Part shown: positions 28,901 to 38,843 of the stretch, in pieces | Numbering within the stretch: the first letter of the stretch is position 1 | How the letters are laid out: every line of letters starts with the position of its first letter | From: CBDFLT01 sp965249225 | GTDB taxonomy: Bacteria > Chloroflexota > Dehalococcoidia > Lucifugimonadales > G963668185 | Assembly (NCBI GenBank): GCA_965249225.1 | Contig: CBDFLT010000008.1 | Coordinates: 241,887 to 305,886, forward strand | Direction: 5' to 3' | DNA: 64,000 nt | Translations under genes and position numbers: made by a program | The notes under the pieces: model-generated | Database searches by the model: none | What the model saw: only the letters and a program-made list of their open reading frames with translations | Told to the model about the DNA's origin: nothing

Positions 28901-30964
28901 GTCTTCGCCAATCAGAGCGAGGGCTGGTACGTTGACGACATCACAATTGAAGGCGCGGCCTTCCAAGTCGTGCAGGCGACCACAACGCCGCTCAGCACGC
29001 CCCAGGATATCGGAGGCGAGACCTTCTTCCAAACCTTCAGTGTCGATAATTTCATTTTGGCTGAGGGTCAGAACGACGTCCGCGCCGAGGCGACTCAGCC
29101 TTATTCCCCCTTCCTGAAGGGACTGGACTCCGTCTCCGGCTTTGTGGACACCATCGCGCCTGTGATAAACCTCAGCGGCATCGCTGGGACAACCAATTTG
29201 GCGGCCCAGACCCTTACTGGTTTCGTGGGTGACACGACTTTCCAGTCGGTGGAGATCACGCAGACGACGGCCAGCACGACTCAGGTCATCTTCGGCCTCG
29301 GGTCGCTGCCACTAGGCGGAAACTTCTCATTGCCGGTGAGCCTTATCGAGGGTTCCAACACCTTCACAGCCGTCGCCACGGACCAGGGCAACGCAACGAG
29401 CTCGGCCGCACTGGTCACGATACTCGACACCGCGCCGCCAACTATCGCAAACGATGGCACCATCTTCCCCGTCGGGGCGGTGTCGGCACGACCCGATGAT
29501 GAGCTGATCTTCCAGGTCACTGCCGACGACAGCACCGGCGACGTCAGCGGCGTGCAAAAGGTGGAGCTGGTCATTGATGGCCAGGTCATCGATGATCTCA
29601 CGCTGGCCAGTGACCTTCCCGCTATCATCCGCGAGCAGTTCGATATAACGGGCGACTGGGTGCTCTTTACGACGGTACCCTCGGGCATACCTCCCGGCGA
29701 GTTCGTGGTGACCTTAAGGGCCACCGACTTCGCGGGTAACTCCTCCGAGACTACCGTCTCAGGCGACGTGACCGCGGCGCTCGAGGCTATGAACGTCTTC
29801 CTGTTCAACGGTGCTAATCTCGTGGGCGTCAACCTCCAGGCCCGTGGTGGGTCGCCAGACTTCGACATAGAAGATGTGCTTGTCCAGCTGTTGGACTCGA
29901 GCAGATTGGACCCTGGCTTCGAGAGCGGGCTGCTTTCTGTGCTGGGTTCGACCAGCGCTTCATCGTCCGGCTCGCTAATCGGTGCGTCGGTTCTTCCAGT
30001 GCTGTCCACCACCGGATTCGAGGCCGGAGACAGGGTGGCCATAGGCTCCGGCGATACCGAACTGACTAGCAACGCGTCCGCTGGCGTCTCCACGCTGAGC
30101 GTGGACTCGACGGCAGGCTTCGCGGTCGGCCAGGTGATCGCCGTCACGGGCGAGCAAGGGGCCTTCGGCCTGGGGTTCACCGCAGGCGTCGAGACCACCA
30201 CTATCGCGTCGATCGTGGATGGTAGCACGCTGACGCTGAGTGTTCCGCTCGCCGAGTCCCACTTCGATGGCGCGCGTGTGACCGGCGTACAGCGCGAGAG
30301 GGTGGTTTCGGTCGATGGGACCGGAAGCACGCTAACCATAGGCGGAGTGCTGGTTGTTGGACCGGCGACCGGCGCGGTCCAAGTTCAGGAAGAGGTGAAA
30401 CTGGGCGATATCATCGACGCCATTTTCCACTTTACCGGCGGCTTGAGCGTAGGCCCTGGTAGTACAGAGGGTGTGTTCCAGCAGTTCGTCCCAGGCGTTG
30501 GAGGAAATCTGACGGGCCTCAGCCAGGGCCGGGGCTACTGGTTCATCACCAACGCCGATGCCTTCGACAGGTCAGAACCACTGCCCGGGTTCCTGCAAGG
30601 GCCCATCATTCCCATCAGGATGCAGTTGGACGGCGTTCTGTTTGATGCGGCGGGCACGCCTCCTTCACTGCCCTCCACTGTGGAGCTCGACAAGTCCGGA
30701 TGGTTCCAGATCGCCCTCATCGCCGAGAGGGAGCGACCGGTGGAGCAGGGCGTCAGGGGATTGCTGTCTCCGATCCGCGTATTTACATCACTGATCGAGT
30801 TCCAGAAGTTTATCGGGTTCGACTCCTCAAGCGGTGAGGTGGAGATCGTCGGAGGCGTGTTCAACCCGCTGTTCGCTGGAGACATCGCCAATCCCGGCGA
30901 CGCAATGGAGATCGGCCGGGGCTTCTACGTCTTCCAGACCCAGCAGGGTACGCATACTCCGTAA
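22952..30964 (+). CDS. Giant exported protein of module 2 (about 2670 codons) with in-frame TAG
   Basis: The frame begins at TTG 22952 (alignment with ATG 6770 supports it over GTG 22946) with a signal peptide (MSKKSVLYSGVLLVSLIVIS). It reads to TAG 23450-23452, then stays open in the same frame for 2500 codons. After the stop come short repeats of type LPNTDxxFxIP. Next are about five or six 230-residue beta-propeller-like repeats with a recurring Cys-Cys-Pro motif (24541-28080), a jelly-roll segment ending GWYVDDI (about 28921), Ig-like domains, and a C-terminal domain shared with module 1. No enzyme domain is recognised. Probably a cell-surface or matrix protein anchored or assembled with the product of 31006. 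Confidence 0.72.
23450..23452 (+). other. In-frame TAG in giant exoprotein gene 2
   Basis: The codon lies in F-stop-I-P, a position that reads F-T-I-P, F-N-I-P and F-A-I-P in the following repeats, so the reading frame clearly continues through it. Confidence 0.8.
24541..28080 (+). repeat. Tandem ~230-residue protein repeats with CCP motif
   Basis: Unit starts can be placed near 24547, 25218, 25928, 26643 and 27322 (677-715 bp apart), each beginning like V-T-x-x-P-R-G-I-T-F and continuing with E-A-L-W-I-L-x-D. Four units contain adjacent cysteines followed by Pro (FPCCP, FLCCP, FLCCP, FCCPP). A further, more diverged unit lies at 23860-24540. Confidence 0.8.
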
Positions 30965-31005
30965 GGGTTCACTGTTAGCCCTGAGACTTTTACAACGTCT
31001 GCTAG

Positions 31006-33405
31006 GTGGGGCCATTGGCTGGAAGAATTTCGCGATGGATAACCGGTGCAGGGGTGTTGGTTGGACTTGTGGCCTATTTGTTGGCCAATGGCCCTTCACC
31101 ACAAGACGTGCACGCAGTCCCCGTTCCAGGGATGCCCCTCTTCGGAAGCGTCACGGTGAGCGGACAGGCGGCCTCCGGCGGCACCGAGGTCCAGGCGAAA
31201 ATCGGAGGGGTTAACTACGCCTTCGCTCCCGAGGCCTCGGACTTCGTTCCACGTATCGCCAGCGACGGGACCTATGGCTTCGGCTCCAATGTCTTCCAGA
31301 TTCTGGCCGACGATTCCCAGACTTCTGCAAAAGAAGGAGGAGTCGGTGGAGAGACGGTTCAGCTTTTTGTGGGGAGCTCCGCGGAGGTGGCTGGGACGGT
31401 CGCGTTCCAGAGCGGTGTTCCCACCAGAGTTGACTTGTCGGTGTCTTCCCTTCTCTCTCCACCGCCCCCGCCAGCGGCTCCACCACCGCCGGCCCCGCCA
31501 CCACCACCAGCGGTTATAGAGCCGACGCCGACATCGACCCCAACCCCAACACCCACGCCGGCACCCACACCTACACCGCTGCCTGAGGTCCTAGACGTCG
31601 TCGAAGCGATAGGACAGGCTGGGACGACCCAAGAGCGGGTGGGGGCGGTACAGAGCCTCCAGACCACCGAGCAAAAGGTTCAGGCGCTCGCGAGTTTGGA
31701 ACCCGCTGTCGCCGCTACCATCGTGGACCAGTTAAACGATGACGAGGCCAGTGACATAATAGACCTATCCGAGACGACTGTTGCGGCCTCTATATTGGCT
31801 GAGGTGGTGACCTCCAAGGCTGGAGCGATCGTGACCGATCTGGTCAAGAAGGCGGGTGGAGCCGAAAAGGCCGCTGAGATAGTCACCGAAATCGTTAAGG
31901 TGGGCAAGAGAGTGGAAGCGGCCGCCATCGTTGAGGCGGTTGAACTCGAGCAGGCGGTTGACCTGATCGAAGCGATCGTGGATGTTCAGGTGAGTGCCGG
32001 TACCGTGGAGGATATAGCACAGGTGACGCGGGCATCGGCGATACTCGAGAACGTGGAAGAGGCAAAGGCGGGCGCCATCCTCGAGGAGACCGGGATCACG
32101 CGGGTGACCGAGATCGTCGATGTCATGGCGGAGGTGAAGCTGGTCGAACGTCTCCCCGAGATGTCGGCGGACAAGCTGTTCCAGATACCGGCCCAGACGC
32201 TGTTCGACAACCTTCCCAGCGTTCCCGTGGAGCAGCTGGCCTTCGAGGTGCCTCCGCCGGTCGATCTGACGCTTCCTGCGCCAGTGGCGGTGCAGGTGTC
32301 GGCTACGTTGGCCGTATACCAGGTCCAGGATACAGGAGAGCTGGTGTGGGCGGCCCTCGCCGGAAGTCTTGCGCCCATCGATCAGATACTGGGCAAATTC
32401 GCCCGACGTCTGAGCGATGTGGAGATCAGTGTGGAGGACCTTGCTGCCAAGCCTGCTGCTGCCCCCGACTTCAGCGCTGCACAGGTAGTGAACTCGTATT
32501 TCAGGATAGATGTTGAAAGCGCGGAGCCGGATGACGTGGTAGCTGCGCATGTGACCATGTTTGTGGAGAAGGAGTGGTTAGAGGCCAACGATATCCACAA
32601 GTGGTCGGTGCAGTTCAACCGGCTCGACGAGGATTTGGGGTCGTGGGTGCCATTCCCGTCCAAGCGTGTGAGTGAGGATGATGAGCGCGTGTTCTACACG
32701 GTGTCTGTGCCAGGGTTCTCGGTCATCGCCATCACTGGGAGTAAGGAGATGCCCGCACAGATTTTCCAGGTCAACAATCTGTCCTTCAACCCACCCTTAC
32801 CGTCCGGTGGAGAGGACTTTACAGTCAGCGTTGTCGTTACAAATTTGAGATCTCAAAGCGCCGTTTACCCCGCAACCGTTTGGGTCAACAGCACCATAGA
32901 AGACAGCGACGGCATTACCGTTCCGGAGGGCGCTACCCTTCCAGTTAGCTTCGTTCTTAATCTTCCCGAGGGCTCCCACCGCGTGAGGATTGACCGTGAG
33001 CTGCGTGACCTCACCGTTGGCCCCGCGGTGGCGGCACCCACACCTACGCCGGTGGTGGTCACGCTCACGGCGGTGCCGGTGGTAGTTGAGGTCGAGGCGA
33101 CACCCACGCATGTCCCACCCACGCCAGTGCCGCCCACACCTGCACCAGTGCTGCCCACGGAGGCGCTGCCTACGCTGACGCCTGTGCCGCCAGCGGAAGT
33201 GCCGACGGCGGTGGTTGTGGCCCCGCTGGAGGAGGAAGAGGGCGCGGGCGTGCTTATATTTATCGTCATCGTCATCGGCATCGTGGCGGGCGTTGCCGTT
33301 GTAGGTGGGACTGGGTACTTCGTGGTGGTGAGAAGGCGGTCAGGACTGCCTGCTGCGCCTACGACGCCTCCGGAAGGGCCCCAGGCTCCCGCGCCGCCGG
33401 CTTAG
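31006..33405 (+). CDS. Surface anchor protein 2 (complete; PGF-pre-PGF-like, CARDB-like, C-terminal TM)
   Basis: A 799-residue intact paralogue of the split gene 10736-13443. It has an N-terminal signal/membrane segment (AGVLVGLVAYLLANG), a carboxypeptidase-regulatory-like beta domain (about 45-145), a Pro and Thr-Pro stalk, and Ala-rich helical repeats (about 200-370). A PGF-pre-PGF-like domain ends VPGFSVIAITG (about 575). A CARDB-like sandwich and a second Thr/Pro stalk follow, then a C-terminal helix (LIFIVIVIGIVAGVAVVG) and RRR. It lies 41 nt after the giant gene, so the two are likely cotranscribed. Predicted to be held in the membrane with most of the chain outside, perhaps docking the giant protein. 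Confidence 0.78.
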   Translation: MGPLAGRISRWITGAGVLVGLVAYLLANGPSPQDVHAVPVPGMPLFGSVTVSGQAASGGTEVQAKIGGVNYAFAPEASDFVPRIASDGTYGFGSNVFQILADDSQTSAKEGGVGGETVQLFVGSSAEVAGTVAFQSGVPTRVDLSVSSLLSPPPPPAAPPPPAPPPPPAVIEPTPTSTPTPTPTPAPTPTPLPEVLDVVEAIGQAGTTQERVGAVQSLQTTEQKVQALASLEPAVAATIVDQLNDDEASDIIDLSETTVAASILAEVVTSKAGAIVTDLVKKAGGAEKAAEIVTEIVKVGKRVEAAAIVEAVELEQAVDLIEAIVDVQVSAGTVEDIAQVTRASAILENVEEAKAGAILEETGITRVTEIVDVMAEVKLVERLPEMSADKLFQIPAQTLFDNLPSVPVEQLAFEVPPPVDLTLPAPVAVQVSATLAVYQVQDTGELVWAALAGSLAPIDQILGKFARRLSDVEISVEDLAAKPAAAPDFSAAQVVNSYFRIDVESAEPDDVVAAHVTMFVEKEWLEANDIHKWSVQFNRLDEDLGSWVPFPSKRVSEDDERVFYTVSVPGFSVIAITGSKEMPAQIFQVNNLSFNPPLPSGGEDFTVSVVVTNLRSQSAVYPATVWVNSTIEDSDGITVPEGATLPVSFVLNLPEGSHRVRIDRELRDLTVGPAVAAPTPTPVVVTLTAVPVVVEVEATPTHVPPTPVPPTPAPVLPTEALPTLTPVPPAEVPTAVVVAPLEEEEGAGVLIFIVIVIGIVAGVAVVGGTGYFVVVRRRSGLPAAPTTPPEGPQAPAPPA
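32068..32820 (+). repeat. Direct repeat between the two anchor genes (copy 2)
   Basis: Near-identical partner of 12107-12860, same orientation. The tail at 33360-33505 also matches 13400-13545. Confidence 0.75.
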
Positions 33406-33501
33406 CCGCCGGTCCGCCTTCGAAATCTCCTCGAACGGGGATGGTCGTGGCGCTAGGTTGGCCTGTGGGGGCGTGAGCGCCGAGCTTCCCTCAGTCCGGG
33501 G

Positions 33502-35013
33502 TTATCGGCACCAGTCGCGGTACCGTTCCTCGACGCCGGCGCAGAACTCTTGGAGACCGGCGGGGGTCTCATAAAGCTGCTTGGCCCGGGTTGTAATGCT
33601 CCAGTAGCAGGCGCTTTTCTCCCCTTCATCCTGCAGCATACGGCAGAACGACAGCGCCTCATCGGCGCCGCGGATTTCCCAGAACCGGTCCTGGACGGCA
33701 CCTTTCAGGCAGGTCACGCGGTTGTTGCCTTCATCTGCATGAGCGCATAGTTCGATGGCCCTAGCGGGATCGCCTCTTGTCACCCCGCCGACGTCCCGTC
33801 CCATGCTGGAGAAGCACTCCCGCTGCGCGTATGCGGGCGCTTCGGCGCAGAATTGCGCCACCTGGGCAAAGTCGCTTTCGAAGAGAACGATAGCCCGGGA
33901 GGACTGGTAAAAATAGCATGGGGCAACGTACTTCTCCTCCACTACGTTGCACGGAAAGTGAGCGTCATCGGAGAGGTACTCGGTGAAGTGGCCCATTGTG
34001 CCAGACAGGCCGCCCACTACGTTCTCCATGAATATCCCTGAGTAGCAGGAGAGCTGGTCTGTCTCAGCCTGGAATCGGTCACATAAAGGGAGGGCGTCCA
34101 GCAACTCGTAGCTGGTCCATGCCATCAGCCCGTGGCCGACGCCGTGGATGCACTGGTGCCTGAAGAATCTGTTCAGGTCTCCACATAGCACCTCGATGTC
34201 CCCTTGGATGTTGATGGTGCCTCGTTCGCGGAACAGCACTTCGATGGCGCCGTGGTAGGCGCCTGCCTGGCATTCGTGGCCCGCGAGGGCGAATGCCACA
34301 GCGCCAAACATCTTGTAAGAAATCCTGCCCATGTCGTGGGCCCTTTCATGGCAGTTGATGCCCACCTGAGATGCATTGTCGGCCAGCAGCGCCACCGTGT
34401 GAGCGGGCCCATACTCCTCCAGGAACGACGCCAGCAGGTTGTCATCGTTGAACAGATCGATCCCGTCTTGCACCGAGATCCCTCGCGGCTCCGTGAAAGC
34501 GAAGTCCTGAGGGTTCATCACCAGAGGCTCGGGGCCGTCTCCTATCGGTTCGCCCTTCACCACGACTAGTCCCGAGTCGCCCGGCCCAAGATGGTTGTGG
34601 TATCTCCAAAATCCTGGCCCTTCGAACTGAAACGTCCAGACCTCTCCAGGCCGGATTGGCTCTCCGGCGTCGAACTCGGGATAGATTTCGTGCGTGGGAT
34701 GGATATTGGACGCCGGCCAGAACGACTTGTCCGACTCGTTTACAAACCTGACCCGCTGACCCGGCTCAATGTCAATCCTCTTGGGAAGGAAGCCCTCAGA
34801 CGAGTAGGACACTGAAACAGCATCCGTAGCGGACTCCTGGCTGGGCTGTTCCAGCGTGAGGGTCTGGGGCGCGGGCGTGGACTCAACGGTTCGCGTCGGC
34901 AGCCTCGCGGCCGTCGGTGCGGCCAGCTGGGTGGGCGATGGGGACTGCCCGGCGCAGGCGATAGCGATCAGCATCACCCATACCACGGGCAAGATACCTA
35001 TTGATGAGTTCAT
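33502..35013 (-). CDS. Lipoprotein with cupredoxin-like domain and Cys/His-rich C-terminal region
   Basis: 503 residues. The N-terminal signal ends in a lipobox-like IAC with Cys20, followed by a Pro/Thr linker. Residues 66-152 match a cupredoxin fold (GFLPKRIDIEPGQRVRF... WRYHNHLGPGDSGLVVV), with His105, His108, His139 and His141 as candidate metal ligands but no ligand Cys in the last loop. The remaining 330 residues are rich in Cys and His with conserved-looking CHERAHDMG, CIHGVGHGLM and CYSGIFMENV segments; no known family is recognised. It is probably an outer-face, metal-binding lipoprotein. It stands alone, convergent with the anchor gene and divergent from the next gene. Confidence 0.72.
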   Translation of the reverse strand: MNSSIGILPVVWVMLIAIACAGQSPSPTQLAAPTAARLPTRTVESTPAPQTLTLEQPSQESATDAVSVSYSSEGFLPKRIDIEPGQRVRFVNESDKSFWPASNIHPTHEIYPEFDAGEPIRPGEVWTFQFEGPGFWRYHNHLGPGDSGLVVVKGEPIGDGPEPLVMNPQDFAFTEPRGISVQDGIDLFNDDNLLASFLEEYGPAHTVALLADNASQVGINCHERAHDMGRISYKMFGAVAFALAGHECQAGAYHGAIEVLFRERGTINIQGDIEVLCGDLNRFFRHQCIHGVGHGLMAWTSYELLDALPLCDRFQAETDQLSCYSGIFMENVVGGLSGTMGHFTEYLSDDAHFPCNVVEEKYVAPCYFYQSSRAIVLFESDFAQVAQFCAEAPAYAQRECFSSMGRDVGGVTRGDPARAIELCAHADEGNNRVTCLKGAVQDRFWEIRGADEALSFCRMLQDEGEKSACYWSITTRAKQLYETPAGLQEFCAGVEERYRDWCR

Positions 35014-35166
35014 GTTACCCTGAGCGGACGTGTACGGTTATACAATGCAATCCGATCTATGGCGCTCCTGCGCGGAATAGCGGCAACCCATCGGTTGCAT
35101 GCGTGTATGGGGCCTATTATAGTAACCGAAACGGCTTTACCCCACCAATTTCAGCAAGGAACCGGC

Positions 35167-36306
35167 ATGGACGCAAAAGTCCGAAGGCTGGTAGAGCAGG
35201 TCCACTCATCGCCGACCCTGGCGGCGGTTGTCGTGACGGGTGCCGGTTCGCAGGCACTGCAGTGGCTGTGCGGAGTAGCGGGGGCGTCGCGCACTCTTCT
35301 TGAGGCGGTGGTTCCCTATTCACCCGCGTCCCTGGCTGATTTCCTAGGATACGAACCGGAGCAGTCCGTCTCCGACAGCACAGCCAAAGACATGGCTGCG
35401 GCGGCCCATCGTCGCGCGTTGTGCCTGAGAGTAGGCGATGCTCCGGTCATCGGCGTCGGCTGCGCGGCTGCCATCTCCAGTGACCGTCCCAAACGGGGAG
35501 ACCACCGGTGCCACGTCGCGGTCTGGGACGCGAAAGGGGTCACCTCGTACAGTCTGCGGCTGACTAAAGGTCTGCGCGACCGGGCCGGTGAGGAGGAGGT
35601 GGTCAGCAGGCTGGTGATTCGCGCGCTGTGTGATGCCGCTGGCATCACGTTCAGTCTCGATCTTGGCTTGGAGGGTGACGAGCGACTGACGGTCGAGCAG
35701 GCCGTGTATGAAGACCCGCTGCAGGCGGCGCTCGCCGGCCATGTGAGGACCGTAACGCTCCATCCCGATGGACGGGTCGTCGCCGACAATCCGGTCCAAG
35801 GAGGGGTCCTGTCCGGCTCGTTCAACCCTCTACACGAGGGGCACGAGAGGCTTGCGGAAGCCGCCTCAGAGCTGCTGGGTATGGACATCGCCTTCGAGCT
35901 GTCCGCCACCAACGTGGACAAGCCTCCGCTTGAAGAGGCGGAGGTGCGAAGAAGAGTGGCCCAGTTCGCGGGCCGTTATACCCTGGTGATAACTCGGGCG
36001 CCCGTCTTTTACGAGAAAGCCAGGCTGTTTCCCAGCTGCACTTTCGTTATCGGTTGGGATACCGCCGACAGGCTGGTGGACCCCAAGTACTACGACGGCG
36101 ATTCCCTGGGGATGCTGGAGATGCTGCTAGATATGCGTCGCCAGGGCTGCCGGTTCCTGGTTGCGGGACGAGCGGACGATGGAGATTATCATACGCTGAC
36201 GGATGTCCCTGTTCCCCAGGGCCTTGAGGAGATGTTTGCTGAGATACCCTCTTTCCGGTGTGACCTGTCATCGAGCCAGCTGCGTGTCGCAAGTGGGAGG
36301 AGGTGA
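35167..36306 (+). CDS. CinA-like domain fused to HxGH nucleotidyltransferase
   Basis: 379 residues from ATG 35167, chosen because AAGGA lies 8 nt upstream; the frame extends further to 35059. About 1-165 resemble the CinA C-terminal (nicotinamide-nucleotide amidase) domain, including GAGSQALQWLCGVAGASRTLLEAVVPYS near the start. The second half is a cytidylyltransferase-like domain with GSFNPLHEGH at about 217-226 and a late SSSQLR (about 368) in the place of the ISSTxIR motif. The combination suggests NAD or nicotinamide-nucleotide recycling; the exact substrate is not proven. The next gene starts 6 nt later. Confidence 0.75.
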   Translation: MDAKVRRLVEQVHSSPTLAAVVVTGAGSQALQWLCGVAGASRTLLEAVVPYSPASLADFLGYEPEQSVSDSTAKDMAAAAHRRALCLRVGDAPVIGVGCAAAISSDRPKRGDHRCHVAVWDAKGVTSYSLRLTKGLRDRAGEEEVVSRLVIRALCDAAGITFSLDLGLEGDERLTVEQAVYEDPLQAALAGHVRTVTLHPDGRVVADNPVQGGVLSGSFNPLHEGHERLAEAASELLGMDIAFELSATNVDKPPLEEAEVRRRVAQFAGRYTLVITRAPVFYEKARLFPSCTFVIGWDTADRLVDPKYYDGDSLGMLEMLLDMRRQGCRFLVAGRADDGDYHTLTDVPVPQGLEEMFAEIPSFRCDLSSSQLRVASGRR

Positions 36307-36312
36307 GGTAGC

Positions 36313-37767
36313 GTGGCGTTCAAAGACCTGCGGGAGTTTATCGCGTTCCTGGAAGAGAAGGGGGATTTATGCCGGATCAAGACACCGGTCAGCTGCGAGC
36401 TGGAGATCGCCGAGCTGGCCGACCGGATGGTGAAGTCGGGCGGGCCGGCCCTTCTTTTTGAGAACGTGGAGGGGTACAACATTCCCGTTCTGATCAACAT
36501 CTACGGCACTCGGCGGCGCATGGCCTGGGCGCTGGGGGTCGAGCATCTGGACGAGCTTGTCGAGCGAGTACGAAAAATCCTCGACATGTTGAAGGGCCCA
36601 CCTACCGGACTTCTCAACAAGGTGAAAACGCTTGGAGACCTGGTGGGCATTGCCAGGGTGCAGCCCAAGATTGTGACGAGGGCTCCTTGTCAGGATGTGG
36701 TCATCACCGGGGACCAGGTCGACGTGAACATGCTGCCGGCGCTGAAGTGCTGGCCTATGGACGGCGGGAGGTTCATCACGCTACCCTTGGTCATCAGCCG
36801 CGACCCGGAGACCGGAAGGCGGAACGTCGGCACATACCGGATGCATATATACGATGCCAAGACCACCGGGATGCACTGGCAGACCCACAAAGTGGGAGCG
36901 CACCACCAGAGGGTAGGGCAGGAGCGCCGTCTGGAGCGGCTGGACGTTGCCGTCGCCCTCGGAGGAGACCCTACGACGGTGTGGACCGGCTCTCTCCCGC
37001 TTCCGCCCGACATGGATGAGATCGCCGTGTCAGGCCTGATAAGAGAGCAGCCGGTGGAGATGGTCAAGTGCAAGACCGTGGACCTGGAGGTGCCTGCCCG
37101 CGCCGAGTTCGTCCTGGAGGGCTACGTAAAACCGGACGAGCTTCGTCCCGAGGGTCCGTTCGGCGACCACACCGGCTACTACTCACCCGCGGAAGACTAC
37201 CCAGTGTTTCACGTCACGGCCATTACCCACCGGCGCGAGCCCATCTACCCCACCATCATCGTGGGCCGGCCTCCGACCGAAGACTTCTTCATGGGAAAGG
37301 CCAGCGAGCGGCTGCTTCTGCCCGCCCTCCAGATGACCCTGCCGGAGGTGGCGGACATCAACATGCCCGCCGAGGGCATATTTCATAACCTGCTCCTCGT
37401 ATCGGTGAAGAAGGAGTATCCAGGGCACCCGCGCAAGGTGATGTACGCCCTCTGGGGCCTGGGCCTTCTGATGCTGACTAAGGCCATCATCGTGGTGGAC
37501 CATTTCGTGGACGTTCAAGACCTGTCTGAGGTGGCGTGGAGGGTGACCAACAACATCGACCCGGCCAGGGACATCGTGTTCGTAGACGGGCCCGTGGATG
37601 ACCTTGACCACGCTTCGGCGACACCCAAGTATGGCAGTAAGGTGGGCATCGACGCCACCGCTAAAGGGCCGATGGATGGTCGCGCCCGCGAATGGCCTCC
37701 CGACATAGTGATGAGCGAAGAGATCAAGCGCCTGGTTGACAGCAAATGGGATCAGTACGGGATCTGA
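36313..37767 (+). CDS. ubiD: UbiD-family prenylated-FMN-dependent decarboxylase
   Basis: A 484-residue cytosolic decarboxylase, probably removing the carboxyl group of a prenylated aromatic acid in quinone (likely menaquinone) synthesis. The start MAFKDLREFIAFLEEKGDL, the EIAELADR helix and the segment EGPFGDHTGYYSP are characteristic of UbiD proteins. GTG start with GGAGGTG 7 nt before. It overlaps ubiA by 22 nt, and a UbiX gene, which supplies the prenyl-FMN cofactor, lies 1.1 kb downstream, so the three form a functional unit. Confidence 0.93.
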   Translation: MAFKDLREFIAFLEEKGDLCRIKTPVSCELEIAELADRMVKSGGPALLFENVEGYNIPVLINIYGTRRRMAWALGVEHLDELVERVRKILDMLKGPPTGLLNKVKTLGDLVGIARVQPKIVTRAPCQDVVITGDQVDVNMLPALKCWPMDGGRFITLPLVISRDPETGRRNVGTYRMHIYDAKTTGMHWQTHKVGAHHQRVGQERRLERLDVAVALGGDPTTVWTGSLPLPPDMDEIAVSGLIREQPVEMVKCKTVDLEVPARAEFVLEGYVKPDELRPEGPFGDHTGYYSPAEDYPVFHVTAITHRREPIYPTIIVGRPPTEDFFMGKASERLLLPALQMTLPEVADINMPAEGIFHNLLLVSVKKEYPGHPRKVMYALWGLGLLMLTKAIIVVDHFVDVQDLSEVAWRVTNNIDPARDIVFVDGPVDDLDHASATPKYGSKVGIDATAKGPMDGRAREWPPDIVMSEEIKRLVDSKWDQYGI

Positions 37768-38645
37768 CGCTGGCCCAAGCGACTCGCTTACCGCTCGGGA
37801 AGCTGCCGTTATTTTTGAGGGATATCAAGGTCCAGGAGAGCGTCTTCGCGCTGCCCTTCGCCTACGCTGGCATGGTGCTCGCCGCCGCCGGGCTTCCCAC
37901 CTGGAGTCAGTTCCTGTGGATCACGGTGGCCATGGCGAGCGCTCGGACGTTCGGCATGGCGGCAAATCGCCTGATAGACAGGCGTATCGATGCCCGCAAT
38001 CCCAGGACCGCCGGCCGCCCATTGGCTAGCGGCGGCCTGAGAGTGTTGGACTCGATTCTGCCGTCGCTGGTGGCCATTGGGGTGTTTTTCTACGCCGCGT
38101 CGCAACTCAACCGAATGGCTCTTGCTCTGGCGCCTGTGGCCGCGGCTTATCTTGTCCTTTACCCGTTCACCAAGAGGTTTACCTGGTCCGCCAACCTTCT
38201 CCTCGGGTGGGCGCTGGCCATCGCTCCATCGGCCGCGTGGATAGGGGTGAAGGGCAGCCTGAGCTGGGAGCCCGTCCTTCTCTCCCTGGCAGTGGCCTTG
38301 TGGGCGAGCAGCTTCGATATCATCTACCACGCCCTGGATATCGACTTCTACCGTAGCCAAGGCCTGCACTCCATCCCACAGCGGTTTGGAATACCCTTGG
38401 CGTTCCGGCTGGCGCGCGTGCTCGATGCATTGGCCTTGGCCTGTCTGGTGGCGCTCGGCTTGTGGATGGGGCTAGCGTGGCCCTACTATATTGGCTGTGC
38501 GCTGGCCGCTGGGTGGCTGCTGTACAAGCACCGGGTCGTCTCGCCGACCGATCTGTCTCGAATGGATATCGCGTTTTTCAGAATCAACGCCTATGTGTCC
38601 ATGACCGTGTTTATATTTACTCTGGTGGCGGTGCTCGTGGAATGA
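37746..38645 (+). CDS. ubiA: UbiA-family polyprenyltransferase
   Basis: A 299-residue integral membrane enzyme that prenylates an aromatic acid (4-hydroxybenzoate-like or a menaquinone precursor). It has both Asp-rich substrate motifs: N74-x3-D78-x3-D82 (NRLIDRRID) followed by RTAGRPL, and D191-x2-Y-x3-D198 (DIIYHALDID). About eight or nine hydrophobic helices are visible. It starts inside the end of ubiD, implying translational coupling. Whether it serves menaquinone by the futalosine route (MqnP-type) cannot be told here. Confidence 0.92.
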   Translation: MGSVRDLTLAQATRLPLGKLPLFLRDIKVQESVFALPFAYAGMVLAAAGLPTWSQFLWITVAMASARTFGMAANRLIDRRIDARNPRTAGRPLASGGLRVLDSILPSLVAIGVFFYAASQLNRMALALAPVAAAYLVLYPFTKRFTWSANLLLGWALAIAPSAAWIGVKGSLSWEPVLLSLAVALWASSFDIIYHALDIDFYRSQGLHSIPQRFGIPLAFRLARVLDALALACLVALGLWMGLAWPYYIGCALAAGWLLYKHRVVSPTDLSRMDIAFFRINAYVSMTVFIFTLVAVLVE

Positions 38646-38843
38646 TTGCCCCGTCGCGGTCCGAACTCAGGGTGCCCCGATGCTTGGGGCAACGTCGGAC
38701 ACCGTACGAGGAGAGCTGGGTGGGGTGCCTGTTTGAGAGCGCAAAAGCATTCTCAAAGAGCTTCTAGGTTAGCCTTAGACAACCCTTTGTGAACTCCATA
38801 CTGGTTGTTCGCCAGGCGAAGGATAGGTCAGGGAGTTTTTAAA

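Noticed and set aside
29281..30339. Minus-strand 352-codon frame opposite giant exoprotein 2
   Set aside because: Low-complexity Ser/Thr/Val-rich shadow of a GC-rich coding strand with no motifs.
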